Source of the DNA: Onthophagus taurus | Lineage: Eukaryota; Arthropoda; Insecta; Coleoptera; Scarabaeidae | NCBI RefSeq assembly: GCF_036711975.1 | Contig: NC_091966.1 | Span: 25,117,501-25,181,500 of the forward strand | Reading direction: 5' to 3' | DNA: 64,000 nt | In this document: piece by piece, positions 23,608 to 35,281 of the stretch | How positions within the stretch are numbered: the first letter of the stretch is position 1 | How the letters are laid out: the number at the start of each line of letters is the position of its first letter | The notes under the pieces: generated by a model | The model's input: only the letters and a program-made list of their open reading frames with translations | Databases searched by the model: none | Told to the model about the DNA's origin: nothing | Program-made: the position numbers and the translations under genes

Positions 23608-24256
23608 TCTAGGGCATTGAGGTCTTATATATAATCTAGAGTGCGTATGCTGTTGTCCCCACCACGCCTAAAATGAAGCCAGAAAGGTCGCCATGTTAGA
23701 TGTACCAACTTAGCGGGAAATTCGAAATTCTTATATATACTTATGCAAGAATTTATATTATTATAAACTGGAAAGACAGAAAATAATAACCAAAACAAAA
23801 CACATTAAGTTTTTATTAATAAATAATTATATAATATTTTAAAAGAACTTAATAATTTTTAACAAAGCCCTTGTAATTAACCTTTTGCTTATAAATAATT
23901 GTTAGTGTTAAGAACTGAACATTAATAATAAATTTTATTTGAACTTCATTGTTAATTTCAAGTCAAGTAACCAGAAACATTTTATGGACTGTTGTAAATA
24001 ATCTTCCAACCTACCAAATTATAAACAACATATGTGAAACAAAAAGAATTCGAAAATCTTCAACAAAAATAAAATTTTAATAAAAATAACAATATGTTTA
24101 TGAGAATTGTGAGATTATAATTGTAGGCACAATAGAGACTTCAAACTATAGCTAAGTTCAGGTCGGTACAACCAACATGTCTAACTTTCTGATTACATCC
24201 ACCACCACCACATACGCACTCTAGATTATATATAAGACCTCAATGATCTAGGGACT
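23608..24256. mobile_element. inverted-repeat element with ~100-bp arms
   Basis: The left arm 23608-23712 contains CATTGAGGTCTTATATATAA and CTAGAGTGCGTATG. The right arm 24160-24256 is its reverse complement. The inner 450 bp is AT-rich and non-coding. It is probably a MITE nested in the larger inverted-repeat segment. Confidence 0.75.
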
Positions 24257-24947
24257 TTAGCGACCATAAGTCACCCTGCCATCTAGGCATCACGACCACG
24301 AACTAAATTCTTTGGATAACTGTGTATATCTATAAACAAGGGTTATAGTACCGTAATTTACAGGAAACAGTAAATTTAATTTCTTTGACGACACTAAAAA
24401 AAAGTTTATTTTTAGTTTTATTCTAAAACAATAAAAAATAGACCTGCAAAACAATATATTTTTGTAATCAGAAAAAAAATAACGAATTTAATAAGCGAAT
24501 AATCAGTGGTTGTTTCCATTTAAAAAAACGAAAATTGTCATGATATCTCAAAATCTAAAACTGGAAATTTTTTTTGACTACGTCTTGAAATACTTTGTAA
24601 AAAAGTGCTAAAAAATTGCACATGCTGGTTTTACGATATTTTCAATTTTGGCCTCTAGAGGAAAAACAAAATACAATAGCGCTTTGAGGTTTTTGACATT
24701 AGCAGTTTCTCGAAAAACGAGATCATGACATGTAAGCTACTTTTTTTCTAACTCTTATAGTTTCCTAGATAGCCTATTCGGACATCGAATTTGAACCACT
24801 CTGTACATACTTATTGATTGAAAACGTTACGCAAATACAAGTACAAGTGTTGAACAAACATATGTTTAAATGTAAAACTGAGAGTAGGAATTTAGTAGAT
24901 CTCATCAACATGTTAATAGCCACTACTTAGTGGTCGATGTCTTTATA

Positions 24948-25545
24948 CAGGCTGGTCCATTTAACGCGAGACAAGCGATTATCTCGAAACCACTTCATTT
25001 TACATAAAAATGAACCAAATGAAAGTTGTTCTGTGCAAAGGGGGAAACCATATAACGATAACATTGTTTGACCTTGACCTTATTTCCAAGGGCATACGAA
25101 GGTCACGACAATTTTTTTAAATGGCACCCTATGTTTTTGATTGCAAAATCTAAATCTATGGATAAAAGTTACATAATTAAAAAAAAAATTACCGTGTGGT
25201 TTTGCCAGTACGATGATTCAAATAATTTTAAATATTGTTTATTTATAAAAAAATGATTAAACTATACTATTAATCAACAACAAGTATAAAATTTATAATA
25301 AATGTTCAAATATTTCCCCACCCACTTCAATACATTTATTAACCCTTCTATTAAAACTTTTTTTACATCTTAAAAGATTTTCTTGGCTACTATTTCTGCA
25401 TGCGTTTCTTATCCGCTCTTTCATGCTTTTTGGCGTAGTCGGTACTTCGCGATAAACATTATCCTTTTGTGGGGCGTCTCCACAAGAAAATAATCAAGAG
25501 GTGTTAAATCAGGTGATATTGTATATCCATATTGCGAGGACTATG
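24948..25545 (-). pseudogene. mariner-like transposon, 3' half with terminal repeat
   Basis: The outer end at 24948-25125 is the reverse of the 17457-17633 repeat. Toward 25545 the minus strand encodes GYTISPDLTPLDYFL and then, after a frame change, STPKSMKERIRNACRN-like, NLLRCKKSFNRRVNKCIEVG and GEIFEH. SPDLTPLDYFLW is the conserved C-terminal acidic motif block of mariner-type transposases, and the helical tail follows. The N-terminal half is gone, cut at the Penelope-like sequence that begins near 25550. Confidence 0.75.
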
Positions 25546-26127
25546 TATAATTAAGAAATAGATGAAGGTAATAGAAACTTCTTTCTCGCTAAATAATTTT
25601 AATTTAATTTACTCAAAAAACCGGTTTTCGGCCATAATTAGGCCATCATCAGTTTGAATCTACAAAACAAAATAGAAATTGTGAATACATATTCGAACTA
25701 CATTACATTTTAAAATCTATTCTTTACAAAAACAGATGAAAATAAAATATAAAACTTACAGTCAAAGTTCTTAAAAAAGATCGTCAAACCATGACAATTA
25801 CACCAAGTAAAAGTTATTATTATTATTGAGCACATCAACACAAGCTAAAAAGAGACGAAACACTGATAGGCAAAACGATGTGATAAAATATTAAAAAACT
25901 TCAACTCGATCCTCTATATAAGAAAAATCCCAACACATATTTTTAAATCCATACCTTTTGACCATTGCCTTATACAAATGAAACCCATATTCTCCAAATA
26001 TAACATTTCCTTAACTTTTTCAAATAGAAACACAATAGTTAACCTTGTATCTAACCATAATCTAAAACTTAATAAATTGGACACAAGTGGCGTTTACTCG
26101 ATTAATTGTCTTAACTGTGACTCTATA

Positions 26128-27770
26128 CAGGATGTCCCGAAACTCAACGTTAAGCAGGCACCGGGTGACAGGCCAACTCATACCTGTTCTGGTAAAAATA
26201 AGAAAAAAATTCTATGTCTCTTAGTTAAGTGGTAATAGACATATTTTTGAAAATGTTTAAAATCGTTTCCGTACATCATATCTTTAGGTATTTCGGTCAG
26301 AAATAGCTAAAGTTCCCAGAGTTTGTAACCATATCGTATTGGCTTGCCGTTTATGAACTTTTAGTAAGTGGTGAGTGGTGATCGTAATATCTTACAATCA
26401 TTTCATTTATGGACACATTTTCTTAAGAATAGTATTTCTTAAATTTTGAAAACTTACATTTACTATGTCTAACAACGGTCTAATCTTAAACGATTTATCG
26501 CCCTTACTTTCATTAGCTTCGGCATTATTCTGAAAATGTATGTAAGACTTTATTTGACGATAGCCATTTTTGCTCATAGCATTTTTCATAATATTTTTAA
26601 CTACCCCCTAAATACAAAAAAAAGACAATAAAAATTTTGTTCTCATCTTTTGTGAACTGTGGTATAACCGGAAGTGCTAGAAATCTGAAAATATTTTAGT
26701 CGAAAAGAACGCAATTGATAATTGTTAAGTCTGAATTCTTAAATTTTTATTTTGGCCAGAACCCCAGAAACGTCTAATGATCGATCTCGCTGAGACACCT
26801 GTATACGTACACAGTTTAACATCAAATTTTTTTTCTCGAAAACCGTTAAAAAACCGGTTTCGGTGTTTTGAAAATTGATAAAAATACTTAGAACTGTGTT
26901 CTATTATGTGGTAGAATTTGGTTTAATTCGAAGGTGCCCATCAGGGCGAAAACATCCCTTTTTCGGGGGTGTGGGTTGAAAAATTTTTTTTTAACCAAAT
27001 GGGTGTTGTAAGCTGTTCTTCAGTGTAAGAGTGACCTGTGTATGAAATTTGGTGACCCAAATCGTATTGGTTACGGAGTTATTAGTGTTTTAAGTTTATG
27101 GCTGGAATTTATGGATAACTTCACACCAGTTAATAATTTTTGTCTATTATAGAGCAAGAGTATCAATTTTTTAATATTGTTTAAAACAACGTAATTTGTT
27201 CAGATAGATATTGATCTTATTTATGGTTTTTCTTATGAAAATCACAATTAATTGGGTGTTATTTAGTTAGTACTAGACCCTAGTAAGTGTACAACTTCCA
27301 CAGCCAGCTATAAAGAAAACATTTTTTTAAATAATAGCAGTGCAATGTAACATATTTTATTTTTTTACGCTAAAACTATTACCTGTAAGGAAAAATCTAA
27401 AGAGACAAAAAAGTACCAATAATGAATAAGCTTTACAACCCATATTTTTTATGTTAATATTCCATGCCGTTAAAAAGTTGTTAGAAAAAAATCAAAGGGG
27501 TTGTGAATTATATCCCCTTAGAGGGCGCTAGGGAAGTTTAAGGTATGGTTGAAAATAAGCTGTTAACCAGTAGTACATACATACAAAATTTCAAATTCTA
27601 CGGTTTACTTATACCCGAAATAAAAGATACTCAAATATTGGGCTCAACTTTGACAGCTCATAGCTCGAAAAAAAAAGAGTTGCGACCCTATATTTATATA
27701 AAAAATTTGTGTTATTTTGGCAAGTATTACGTCCTAGTAAAGTTTCCCGATTAAAAACTGAACCACCCTG
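26128..27770. mobile_element. TA-flanked insertion within the Penelope-like nuclease
   Basis: The left end CAGGATGTCCCG and the right end, read inward as CAGGGTGGTTCAG, share only CAGG-TG. Both are flanked by TATA. The two halves of a GIY-YIG reading frame continue across this segment, which makes it an insertion regardless of its family. It carries a piggyBac-like relic but no gene of its own that I recognise. Confidence 0.6.
26407..26610 (-). pseudogene. piggyBac-like transposase fragment
   Basis: The minus strand reads MSKNGYRQIKSYIHFQNN and then KGDKSFKIRPLLDIVNVSFQ. These match the MSR-RF--I-RYLHF-DN and D-L-K-RPL-D-LN--F blocks of piggyBac transposases, which precede the first catalytic Asp region. 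It is only about 60 residues long, with no TTAA-flanked ends found. Confidence 0.8.
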
Positions 27771-27870
27771 TATATTGGGCAGCCGATTAAAAGTGTGTTT
27801 TATCAATTTGAACTTCAAAAATCTAGATAATCAGATGCATATCTTGCTGAGAAAGTGTTAAAACGTAAAA

Positions 27871-28106
27871 AGAATATGCTGCATGTAAAATGGTTAGGTT
27901 TTGTAAGGTTTTTAAGATAATATTATTTAATTTTTAAGTTTTATAAATTATAATCTTTTTTAAAAAATCTACATGGAATATTTTATTTTATAAACAAATT
28001 GATATTAAAAACCATAAAAACCGACTCTTCCTGGAGATAATGAGAATTATTCATATTAAAACCACGACCTTCCTGTAGTCATTAATTTTTAGATATTATC
28101 TCTTGG
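27871..28106. other. upstream flank of the candidate small gene
   Basis: AT-rich, with no repeats recognised apart from the end of the Penelope-like relic. Confidence 0.3.
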
Positions 28107-28114
28107 TATAAATT
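28107..28114 (+). promoter_or_regulatory. TATA-like box of the candidate small gene
   Basis: TATAAATT lies 59 bases upstream of the ATG at 28166. This suits a core promoter with a short leader. Confidence 0.35.
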
Positions 28115-28165
28115 GAGTGTTTTACGTTTTTTAAAGTTAGTTTAAAGTTTGTTATGTAACACATC

Positions 28166-28982
28166 ATGCCTAACAACGAGAATGAGTACGCCCCAATCCC
28201 CTGGGATCTAATCCAGGGGATTTATGATTTGTATCAATCAAATGATTGTTACACCGTTATACCTATACTAGAATTAATTTTTCCATATGTAATATTAATT
28301 TTTTAACCTATAATGATTCTGACTACAAATGGTTGTATTGAGGACTTGCTCGTCCAAGGGGAGCACAATTTATAGTTATGTGACCCCCACCGACTATTTA
28401 CTCATTGCGAGGAGCGTTTTTTTTTACTGTGTAAGTATTTTTTCTTTTTATTTTAATTTTTTATTAATTTTTCTTATAGTCAGTTGGTTTTTATACTTTT
28501 ATTTTATTTTATTTATAGTCGGAGGAGTAATGCCACTCAACCCATTAGTCATGGTCGATTTAACCGCTGAAGGTAATGTGGTATTGTTGAAGGTTGTTAG
28601 GTTTTAAAATGGATGAGTTTTTTTCCCAACTACATGTGAATGTATGTATTTTACCCAAAGGTTCGTACAATTCTGCCTCTTACAAAAGAGTAATCAAAAG
28701 TATTACAGTAATACTGCTTACCACGGTAATATGGTTCAACGGACGATGACCTGATACTTAATTAATTTGCTAAGCATACATTTTATAGTTTAAACGTTTT
28801 ATAATTTATTTAAATAATTATTAATATATTACAGTAATGATTACTCTGTTAGTTTTTTACTTTTTAATTAATTTTATTTGTTTACAGACGAAGTGATCGA
28901 TCTAACAGCAGACAGCGGGAACATTGATGTCGGAACTAATTCTCTGATATATTACCGCAGAAAACGTTTTAGCGGTAATTGA
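28166..28982 (+). CDS. candidate small gene with two SUMO-interaction-like motifs
   Basis: I do not recognise this protein. A four-exon model fits in frame: 28166-28288, 28376-28430, 28519-28572 and 28888-28982 (TGA). It totals 327 nt, 108 residues, with GT/AG at each junction and phases 0, 1 and 1. It begins MPNNENEYAPIPWDLIQGIY and ends LIYYRRKRFSGN. The C-terminal half contains VMVDLTAE and then EVIDLTADSG: hydrophobic V-I-D-L-T cores followed by acidic residues, the classic form of a SUMO-interacting motif. Exons 3 and 4 look like diverged duplicates. If exon 3 is read through its donor it ends as a stop-terminated alternative tail (MVDLTAEGNVVLLK..., stop at 28605). The intron between exons 2 and 3 also recurs in decayed form after exon 4. 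The acceptor of exon 2 has a weak pyrimidine tract. It could be a real lineage-specific gene or a chance chain of short ORFs. Confidence 0.4.
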
Positions 28983-30135
28983 TATATTTTTTCTTTTTAC
29001 TTTAATTTTTATTAATTCTTCTCATAATCAGTTGATTTTTATACTTTTATTTCATTTTATGTTTTCATTTTTGAAAATTATTTATACTGTTTGTGTATGA
29101 AATCGGTTTTATTTAAAAAGCAGCTCATCTTCAGAAGTTTCAATCATGAAATTTTTACCGTTTTATAAAATAAATTAGTCCTATCACCTCATGACTCTAA
29201 GCGGTGGATTGATTCTGATAGTATCAATACATTAGCTTGGAGTCACCGTAATATTATTATTAATAAATCAGTGTTTATTTATGTATGTAATCTATATAGC
29301 TTTACGGTTTATGTATGTTATCATTGTTATCAATATTGCTTTGCGGTTTTTATCTCTATAAAGCTTTGTGGTTTTTATAGTGAAAAAATATGTATAAAAT
29401 CTCACGACGTTATTTTCATAGTTTTAGTTTAAGTTATTTAAGTTTTCTATTGAAATTAAAAACGTATCAATTTCTTTCATTAGTGATTATCAATTAAAAA
29501 TATGTTAAAAATTAAAAAGTATGTAACAATGTATAATGAACAAGTAGACCTCGTATAAATTAAAGAGTGAAAAACTCAATCAATTTCTAATAAATTTTGG
29601 CCAAATAAAAATTTGCCAAAAGTAAAATGTTAAACGTTGAGTTTATTTTATAAATTATAGAATAAACATATAAAGGGGTAAGGAATTTGGGAATTAAAAT
29701 TGGGTTTTTAAGTTATATTCATTTTTATTTTCTTTTCACCTGGGTAATTCAATTAAACAAATTTTGCACTTAAAGGTGAAATGTGTTTATTATTAGAGTA
29801 AACCGGTAGAGTACCGGTTTCGCTCTTTTGGAGCATCCTCAGGAGTTCCTAAAGTTATAAATTAGTTATTATTACAACATTTTCTATTATAATATAATTT
29901 TCTAAAACATTTTAACTTACGTCAATTCAGTTTTTGAAAATGTTTTGTTAAAGTAATTCGCTATTAAAAATGTAAATGTTAATTCTTAAACATGTGCTAT
30001 CATAAATTACCTTTATTATATTTTTGGTTATGTTGAAGCTGTCAATGGTATATTTTCTATTTTAATGTTGTAATCTATCAGATGTGATTGTCGTGTATTC
30101 AATTTAAATTTTCTTGAATAGTATAGATAGAGCAG
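28983..30135. other. intergenic with a possible Penelope-type terminal motif
   Basis: About 28983-29065 resembles the second intron of the small gene. Around 29800-29860, ACCGGTTTCGCTC followed by GGAGCATCCTCAGGAG is a motif often found at retroelement ends. Otherwise no gene is seen. Confidence 0.35.
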
Positions 30136-30720
30136 CTATTTTAAAGTTCGGGAGGTTTTCGTGGAGGTGTATATGGTTGTTTGAGATAGGTATATAGTGG
30201 TCTTCTTGTATAGGTATAATCGGCAATGTCCAGTAAAGACACCCATTAGAACTTTTATGCTGCTATGAGCAAGTCCTAAAAAGTTCCCGGGTTTGCCAGT
30301 GGCGATGTTAATAAACACCTTAGCATGTTTCATTCCAGGAGAACTGGTCCACAGTAGGCGAAGTCTTTCTTAAGCCCACAGTCCAATCCTATATTTGGCT
30401 ATCCCAAATGATAAACGAACTGCTGATTCCGGCCCCACAAACGCTTTAGAGCTGCCCTTTCGTGCTAGCTCATCTGCCGCTTCATTGCCCGCAACCACAG
30501 AGTGACCCGGGACCCAGATCAGAGAAGCTCTGTTATCACAACTCAGTGTGTTTAATGTTTTCTTGTAATCATTATCCAGAGCCGACACCGTTTTCACGGT
30601 TTGAGGCGCCTGGAGAGCGGCTTGACTGTCTGAGAAAATTCGTACTATCATGTTCTTCACCCCTCCCTCAAGAAGGATTTTAACACCCATGTTAAGAGGA
30701 TAACCTATTAGTAAAAACAA
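30136..30720 (-). pseudogene. non-LTR retrotransposon RNase H domain relic
   Basis: The minus strand reads VRIFSDSQAALQAPQTVKTV, SLIWVPGHSVVAGNEAADEL and ARKGSSKAFVGPE. This is an RNase H fold, with the SDSQAA Asp and the WVPGHS-GNE-AD motif of I/R1/LOA-type LINEs. Past a frame break it continues with SSIKVLMGVFTGHCRLYLY, the tail region containing the conserved TGHC-L. The reverse transcriptase is absent. It is dead, and the plus-strand ORF here is a shadow. Confidence 0.85.
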
Positions 30721-31661
30721 CGAATACCATTTTATTCAGCCATCGTTTAACATTTTTGTATGTTTGTTACATCAAAATTTCTATTCTTTTATATAGTTTT
30801 TAGTGATGCATTTAGTTTTTTCAAAAAATGTCGCGTAACGTTTCTAAAATCACGTTTTAAAAAATTTTTAAAAACGGAATGCATCACGAGGTAGTGAAAT
30901 GTAAAGTAAATCATATTTAAACAGTTCAATTTTTTTATTAAATGCAGCAAATTTAAATAAAATGGGTTTAAAACGTGTAGTCGGTTTTGATTGCTTGCGG
31001 AGTATAAATACGGCAACATCGCAAATATTGCTCCGTCCCAAACATTGCCCGAGACATAGTGGAGCTCGGTATTCTCAGTAACCGAGACGTCGGCGTAGTG
31101 TATCCCAAGAAAAACAAACCTGAAGCGATTAATATTTTCGGATAGATCAAAAAATTTGTATATCAATAATTTAAATTTAAACATTTAATTTACGTAGAAT
31201 GCAAAACAATGTCTAAATGTGGCAATAAATTTTTAATAATGAGAATATTTGCATAATTATCTGATCATCTACTATTAGATTAATTATTAAAATAAATACA
31301 AAATAAAAATATAAAGAAGCACCAAAGGTATATTTTAAAATAAATAATACAATATAAATAATAAAAAAATATATTAACTCATAAAAAACTAAAAATTATC
31401 TTAATAACAATTTTTAAATTTTTTTAAACATTTTCTGATATAAGGGTACTAAAATTTTATATCATCGTAAAGAGAAAAACAATCTCTATCAAATGAGCCT
31501 AACGAAAGGGTACATTGCCATTTAAAAAAATTCAAGTGTTATTCGTTGCTCATTTGTTTTCTGAAATATAAACAATTGAATGCTGTCTTATTATGGCAAA
31601 TAAAATATTAAACAACTTTTGTATAAAATGTTTTTTTATAAAGTCAACATTTACCGAGATA
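30721..31661. other. intergenic, no gene recognised
   Basis: Mostly AT-rich. About 30975-31110 is a GC-richer island with TATAAATACGGCAAC on the plus strand, which might be an old LTR or promoter remnant. I see no partner for it. Confidence 0.35.
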
Positions 31662-31663
31662 TA

Positions 31664-33879
31664 CAGGGTGTCCCGTTAAGCGTACGGAGCGGCTGTATCT
31701 CTAGAACGGTAAGGCCAAGAGGTTTGGGAAAAAAATCATTATAAGCAAAGTGACCAAGAGAAATAGCTGGAAATTATTTTGAAGTTCGTAATTCGACCGC
31801 TAGGGGGCGTAACTACCATTGAGAAACATAAAGTTGCCGCTATCTCAGAAACTTAGACGATGAGCTATAACTTTGACAACATCATTTAATAGCTTGGATA
31901 ATACCGCATCGCTTTTGTTTTGCGATGTTTCTCATATCTGTCATAATAAGGGAGGGGGAGGCCAATGCGTTTTCATATGTTTACATTTTAATATCTCCTA
32001 GACCATTCAACCGATTTGAATGTTTTCGGTGTTGTTTGAAAGAGCATTTTATGCTCTTTTTAAAGATATTTTCACTAAGACCGTCTGCTTTAAAACAAAT
32101 GAGCTAGAGGACGTTATCTGCAGCGATTACATATTTTTGTGATTTTTGAAGAAAAGTTAAATGGAACGATACTATTTACTTCACAGACCCTTAGTAACCT
32201 TAAAATTTGCTAAATTTTAGTGAAAACCGCATCTCGATATCGCCACCCGTTCTCGAGTTATAGAAGAAAATGTTAAAAACTCGAGTGCCATCAATCGGAT
32301 TCAGTTACCTCATCGAGAAAAGCAAATCACATTACCATGGTAACTGTAAACATGTCATTTACTAACGCAGAAGCGTATGATAGAGCGTATGATGATTTAT
32401 TTTCAATGTTTCGAATACGATGCAACTGCATGGCAAAAATGTGCAATGCAATTACGACAAAGAAAGACATTTTTCTCTAGAAGTGTTTTTAAGATTGACT
32501 TAGCGATTACGGAAAACTGGCAACGTGTAGCCCATTCAGACATCTCTATGAATTCGTAAATCATATTGGTGCGCAATGTGATCCCACATAATCTGGGAAC
32601 TCCGAAAACAATTGTCCACAAGAGTTCTCAAGAGAATAATATCTCCACCACGTTGTTTTACATCAGGCCTTAACAGATACCGATTATGATAACAGACTGA
32701 ACTATTACCATTGACTTTTAAATATGATTTGGGCAAATCCAAACCTTTTATCACAAATGCTATGGATGCATGAAGCATCTGTCCACAAGCTGATGTAAAC
32801 TTGCATAATATGCATTCCTGGTTCGAGAAAAACCCACATTGCTTTCACCCCTTTATCTATTGGGTAGACTAAACGACCTGACTTTTCAAGAAAAACCAGT
32901 AACCAGGGAAAATATGACAAAACACTAAATACCAGTAGAAACGTATCTAGGGCCGAGACTTAAGCAGCGCTTTTTTTTCGTCGAAACTAGATTAAATAAA
33001 TGCATCGAGGTTTATGAAAGGCATTTAGCACATTAGTGAGTTATTTTTGCCAAAAATTTAAGTTATTCTAAGTGTTTTGGTTTATTTTGTTTTATTATCA
33101 TTGTTGATGTCTCATTGATCCGTTGGCTTTTCAACACGCCTCAAAAGTAGTTTTGAAGCAGTTCTAAGCTTGGATAAAGTGTTCTAGAAGGTTCTAGATA
33201 ATAAAATTAGTGTTCTCTCTTATTTGTTTCTTAAGGTAACTTGATCCGATTAAGATATACGAATTTTTAACATTTTCTTTTATAATTCGAGAATGGATGG
33301 AGATATCGAGATTCGGTTTTCACTAATATTTAGCAAATTTTATGGTGATTAACGATCTGTGAAGTAAATAGTACCGATCCATTTAACTTTTTTTCAAAAA
33401 TCACAAAAATATGTAACCGCTGCAGATAACGCCCTCTAGCTTATTTGTTTTAAACCAAGCGGTCTTTCTGAAAATATCTTTTAAAAGAGCATGAAATGTT
33501 CTTTCAAACAAGACCAAAAATATTTAAATCGGTTGAATGGTCCAGGAGATATTAAAATGTAAACATTTGAAAACGCATTGGCCTCCCTTTCCCTTATTAT
33601 GACAGATATGAAAAATATTGCAAAACAAAAGCGATGCGGTATTATCCAAGCTACTAAATGATGTTGTCAAAGTTATAGCTCATCGTCTAACTTTCTGAGA
33701 TAGCGGGAATTTTATGTTTCTCTATGGCAGTTACGCCCCCTAGCGGTCGAATTACGAACTTCAAAATAATTTCCAGCTATTTCTCTTGCCCACTTTGCTT
33801 ATAAGGATTTTTTTCCCAAACCTCTAGGCCTTACCGTTATTGAGATACAGCCGCTCCGTACGCTTAACGGGACACCCTG
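31664..33879. mobile_element. transposon with ~620-bp inverted terminal repeats
   Basis: The left arm 31664-32280 and right arm 33260-33879 are reverse complements at high identity. Both start CAGGGTGTCCCGTTAAGCGT outward-in. TA flanks both ends (31662-31663 and 33880-33881). The 980-bp centre has, on the plus strand from about 32346, MSFTNAEAYD followed in another frame by MMIYFQCFEYDATAWQ and RKTFFSRSVFK. This resembles the N-terminal DNA-binding domain of mariner-like transposases. On the opposite strand, 32536-32920 holds ORFs I cannot identify. No DDE region remains. Confidence 0.85.
32346..32559 (+). pseudogene. transposase N-terminal (DUF4817-like) relic
   Basis: Begins TNAEAYD and changes frame to MMIYFQCFEYDATAWQKCAM and then RQRKTFFSRSVFKIDLAI. 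The pattern Y-N-E-AD---IY---NA-A---Y--RFP-R--PS---F is that of the N-terminal helix-turn-helix of the mariner-like group also seen at 34256. The match is weak and short. Confidence 0.4.
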
Positions 33880-33881
33880 TA

Positions 33882-34255
33882 TACTATATTCCATAAATAA
33901 TGGGCACCCTATATAAAAATATAATATATGGTGTTTCTGTAAGTGGTGGCATAATTTCAACCACATATACTGCTAGAGCAAAAATTATGACAGCTAGTCT
34001 AAACATTTTTAATCTTTAAATACAGGTAGCTCACCATCAAACTTTGACATATGATAGCTAATCCAATTACCAAAAAAAAATGTTAATGAACATATATCCT
34101 ATTTCAATTATTTACAAAATTATAACACTTTAAAGTTTTCTGCAGCGAATTTATTAATAGTCAGTAAAATCAAACATTCAACAAAAACAAAGTTGTCATT
34201 GTAATATATCAGTTTGCTGTAAGGTTTAATTATTACATACAAGAAGAAACTCAAA
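33882..34255. other. 5' region of the next mariner-like relic
   Basis: Non-coding. It probably includes the 5' UTR and terminal sequence of the transposase relic that follows, but no matching 3' end was found. Confidence 0.3.
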
Positions 34256-35281
34256 ATGTACGCTTATAGCACTGAAGAGTATGCTGATATAATTTTCGTG
34301 TATTGTTTTTGCAATTGAAACGCTCGACAATCAGTATCAGAATATCAAGAAAGATTTCCACAGCGTCATTTGCCATATTATTCAGTTTTTAGCGATTCTT
34401 TCAGAAGACTTTGAGAAACAGGTAATCCAATTCGACCGCATGTAGTTAATGTAGCGGACGAAGAAGCTGTAATTAATGCTGTCATTGATAATCCTTCCAT
34501 CAGCACTCGAAAAATAGCACACAACATACATGAAGTCAACATTTTGCATGGCGCGTATTGAATCGCCAAGTCCTTCATCCGTATCGTAAACAGAACGTTC
34601 AAGCTCTACAGCCAGGAGATAATCAGCAACGGTTAGCATTTTGTGAATGGTTATTGTAGTAACATGCCCAAAATAATGACTTCATTTCAAATGATCGTGT
34701 TGGACAGATGAATCATGTTTTACACGAGATGGTATAAATAATTACCATAATGAACATATCTGGGCATTACAAAATCCGCATGCGATTAGACCAAAGAAAT
34801 TTCAACAACGTTTCAGCATCAACGTTTGGGGTGGATTATTTAACAACAATTTACTAGGTTTGCATGTACTTGATGGACGTTTGAACGCTGTAAATTACAG
34901 ATTTTTTTGAAAAACATACTTTTTGATTTACTTGAAGATATACCTCTTAATGTATGTAATTCAAAATATGTGGTACCAGCACGATGATGCCCCCCTCATC
35001 GCGGAAGAGTAATTGTCGAGTGGTTAAATCAATATTTTCCAAACAAGTGGATTGGTAATGGTCCATTTGCTTGACCACCTAGATCCCCCGAGCTTAATCC
35101 ATTGGATTTCTACTTATGGGGTCATATGAAACAAATTGTATATCAAGTGGAAATTAACACACGAAAACAGTCATTAAACAGAATACAAATGGCTGCTACT
35201 GGAACAAGAAATCAACCAGACATTTTAATTCGGCTGAAGAACTCTTTAATTCGTCATTGTGAAGCATGTATAAATCAATAA
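34256..35281 (+). pseudogene. mariner-like transposase, near full-length relic
   Basis: In order and across several frames: YSTEEYADIIFVYCFCN, ARQSVSEYQERFPQRHLP (N-terminal domain); EAVINAVIDNPSISTRKIAH (second helix-turn-helix); LHPYR-like, ALQPGDNQQRLAFCEWLL; NPHAIRPKKFQQRFSINVWG, LLGLHVLDGRLN; YQHDDAP with the second Asp region; PRSPELNPLDFYLWGHMKQI with the acidic motif; and a helical tail to CEACINQ. At least ten stops or frame changes occur. The first-Asp block is also damaged. This is the most complete member of the group seen four or five times in this window. Confidence 0.88.

Larger units (their letters stand above)
19964..24731. mobile_element. 4.8-kb segment bounded by ~400-bp inverted repeats
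   Basis: The left arm 19964-20395 starts ATGTCATGATCTCGTTTTTC. The right arm 24336-24731 is its reverse complement. The two share long tracts such as ATTATTCGCTTATTAAATTC and TTTACAGTTTCCTGTAAATT. The left arm has an extra stretch of about 50 bp. Inside are relics of two transposase families plus several smaller inverted-repeat elements, so the bracket is an old, repeatedly invaded element. Confidence 0.75.
25550..27870 (+). mobile_element. Penelope-like element, split by an insertion
   Basis: 25600-25680 holds an ACCGGTTTTCGGCC ... GGCCATCATCAG motif typical of Penelope-like or related terminal sequences. 25978-26127 encodes FSKYNISLTFSNRNTIVNLV, then KLDTSGVYSINCLNCDSI, the linker leading into the GIY-YIG nuclease. 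The frame is broken by the segment 26128-27770. It resumes at about 27771 with YIGQ-x-IKSVFYQFELQKSR and, after a stop, SDAYLAEKVLKR, the rest of the nuclease core. The RT domain is not present. The copy is 5'-truncated and dead. Confidence 0.7.

Noticed and set aside
32536-32920. Minus-strand ORFs in the core of the 620-bp-TIR element as a captured host gene
   Set aside because: The peptides match nothing I recognise, overlap in two frames, and have stops. Kept only as a question in the finding on that element.
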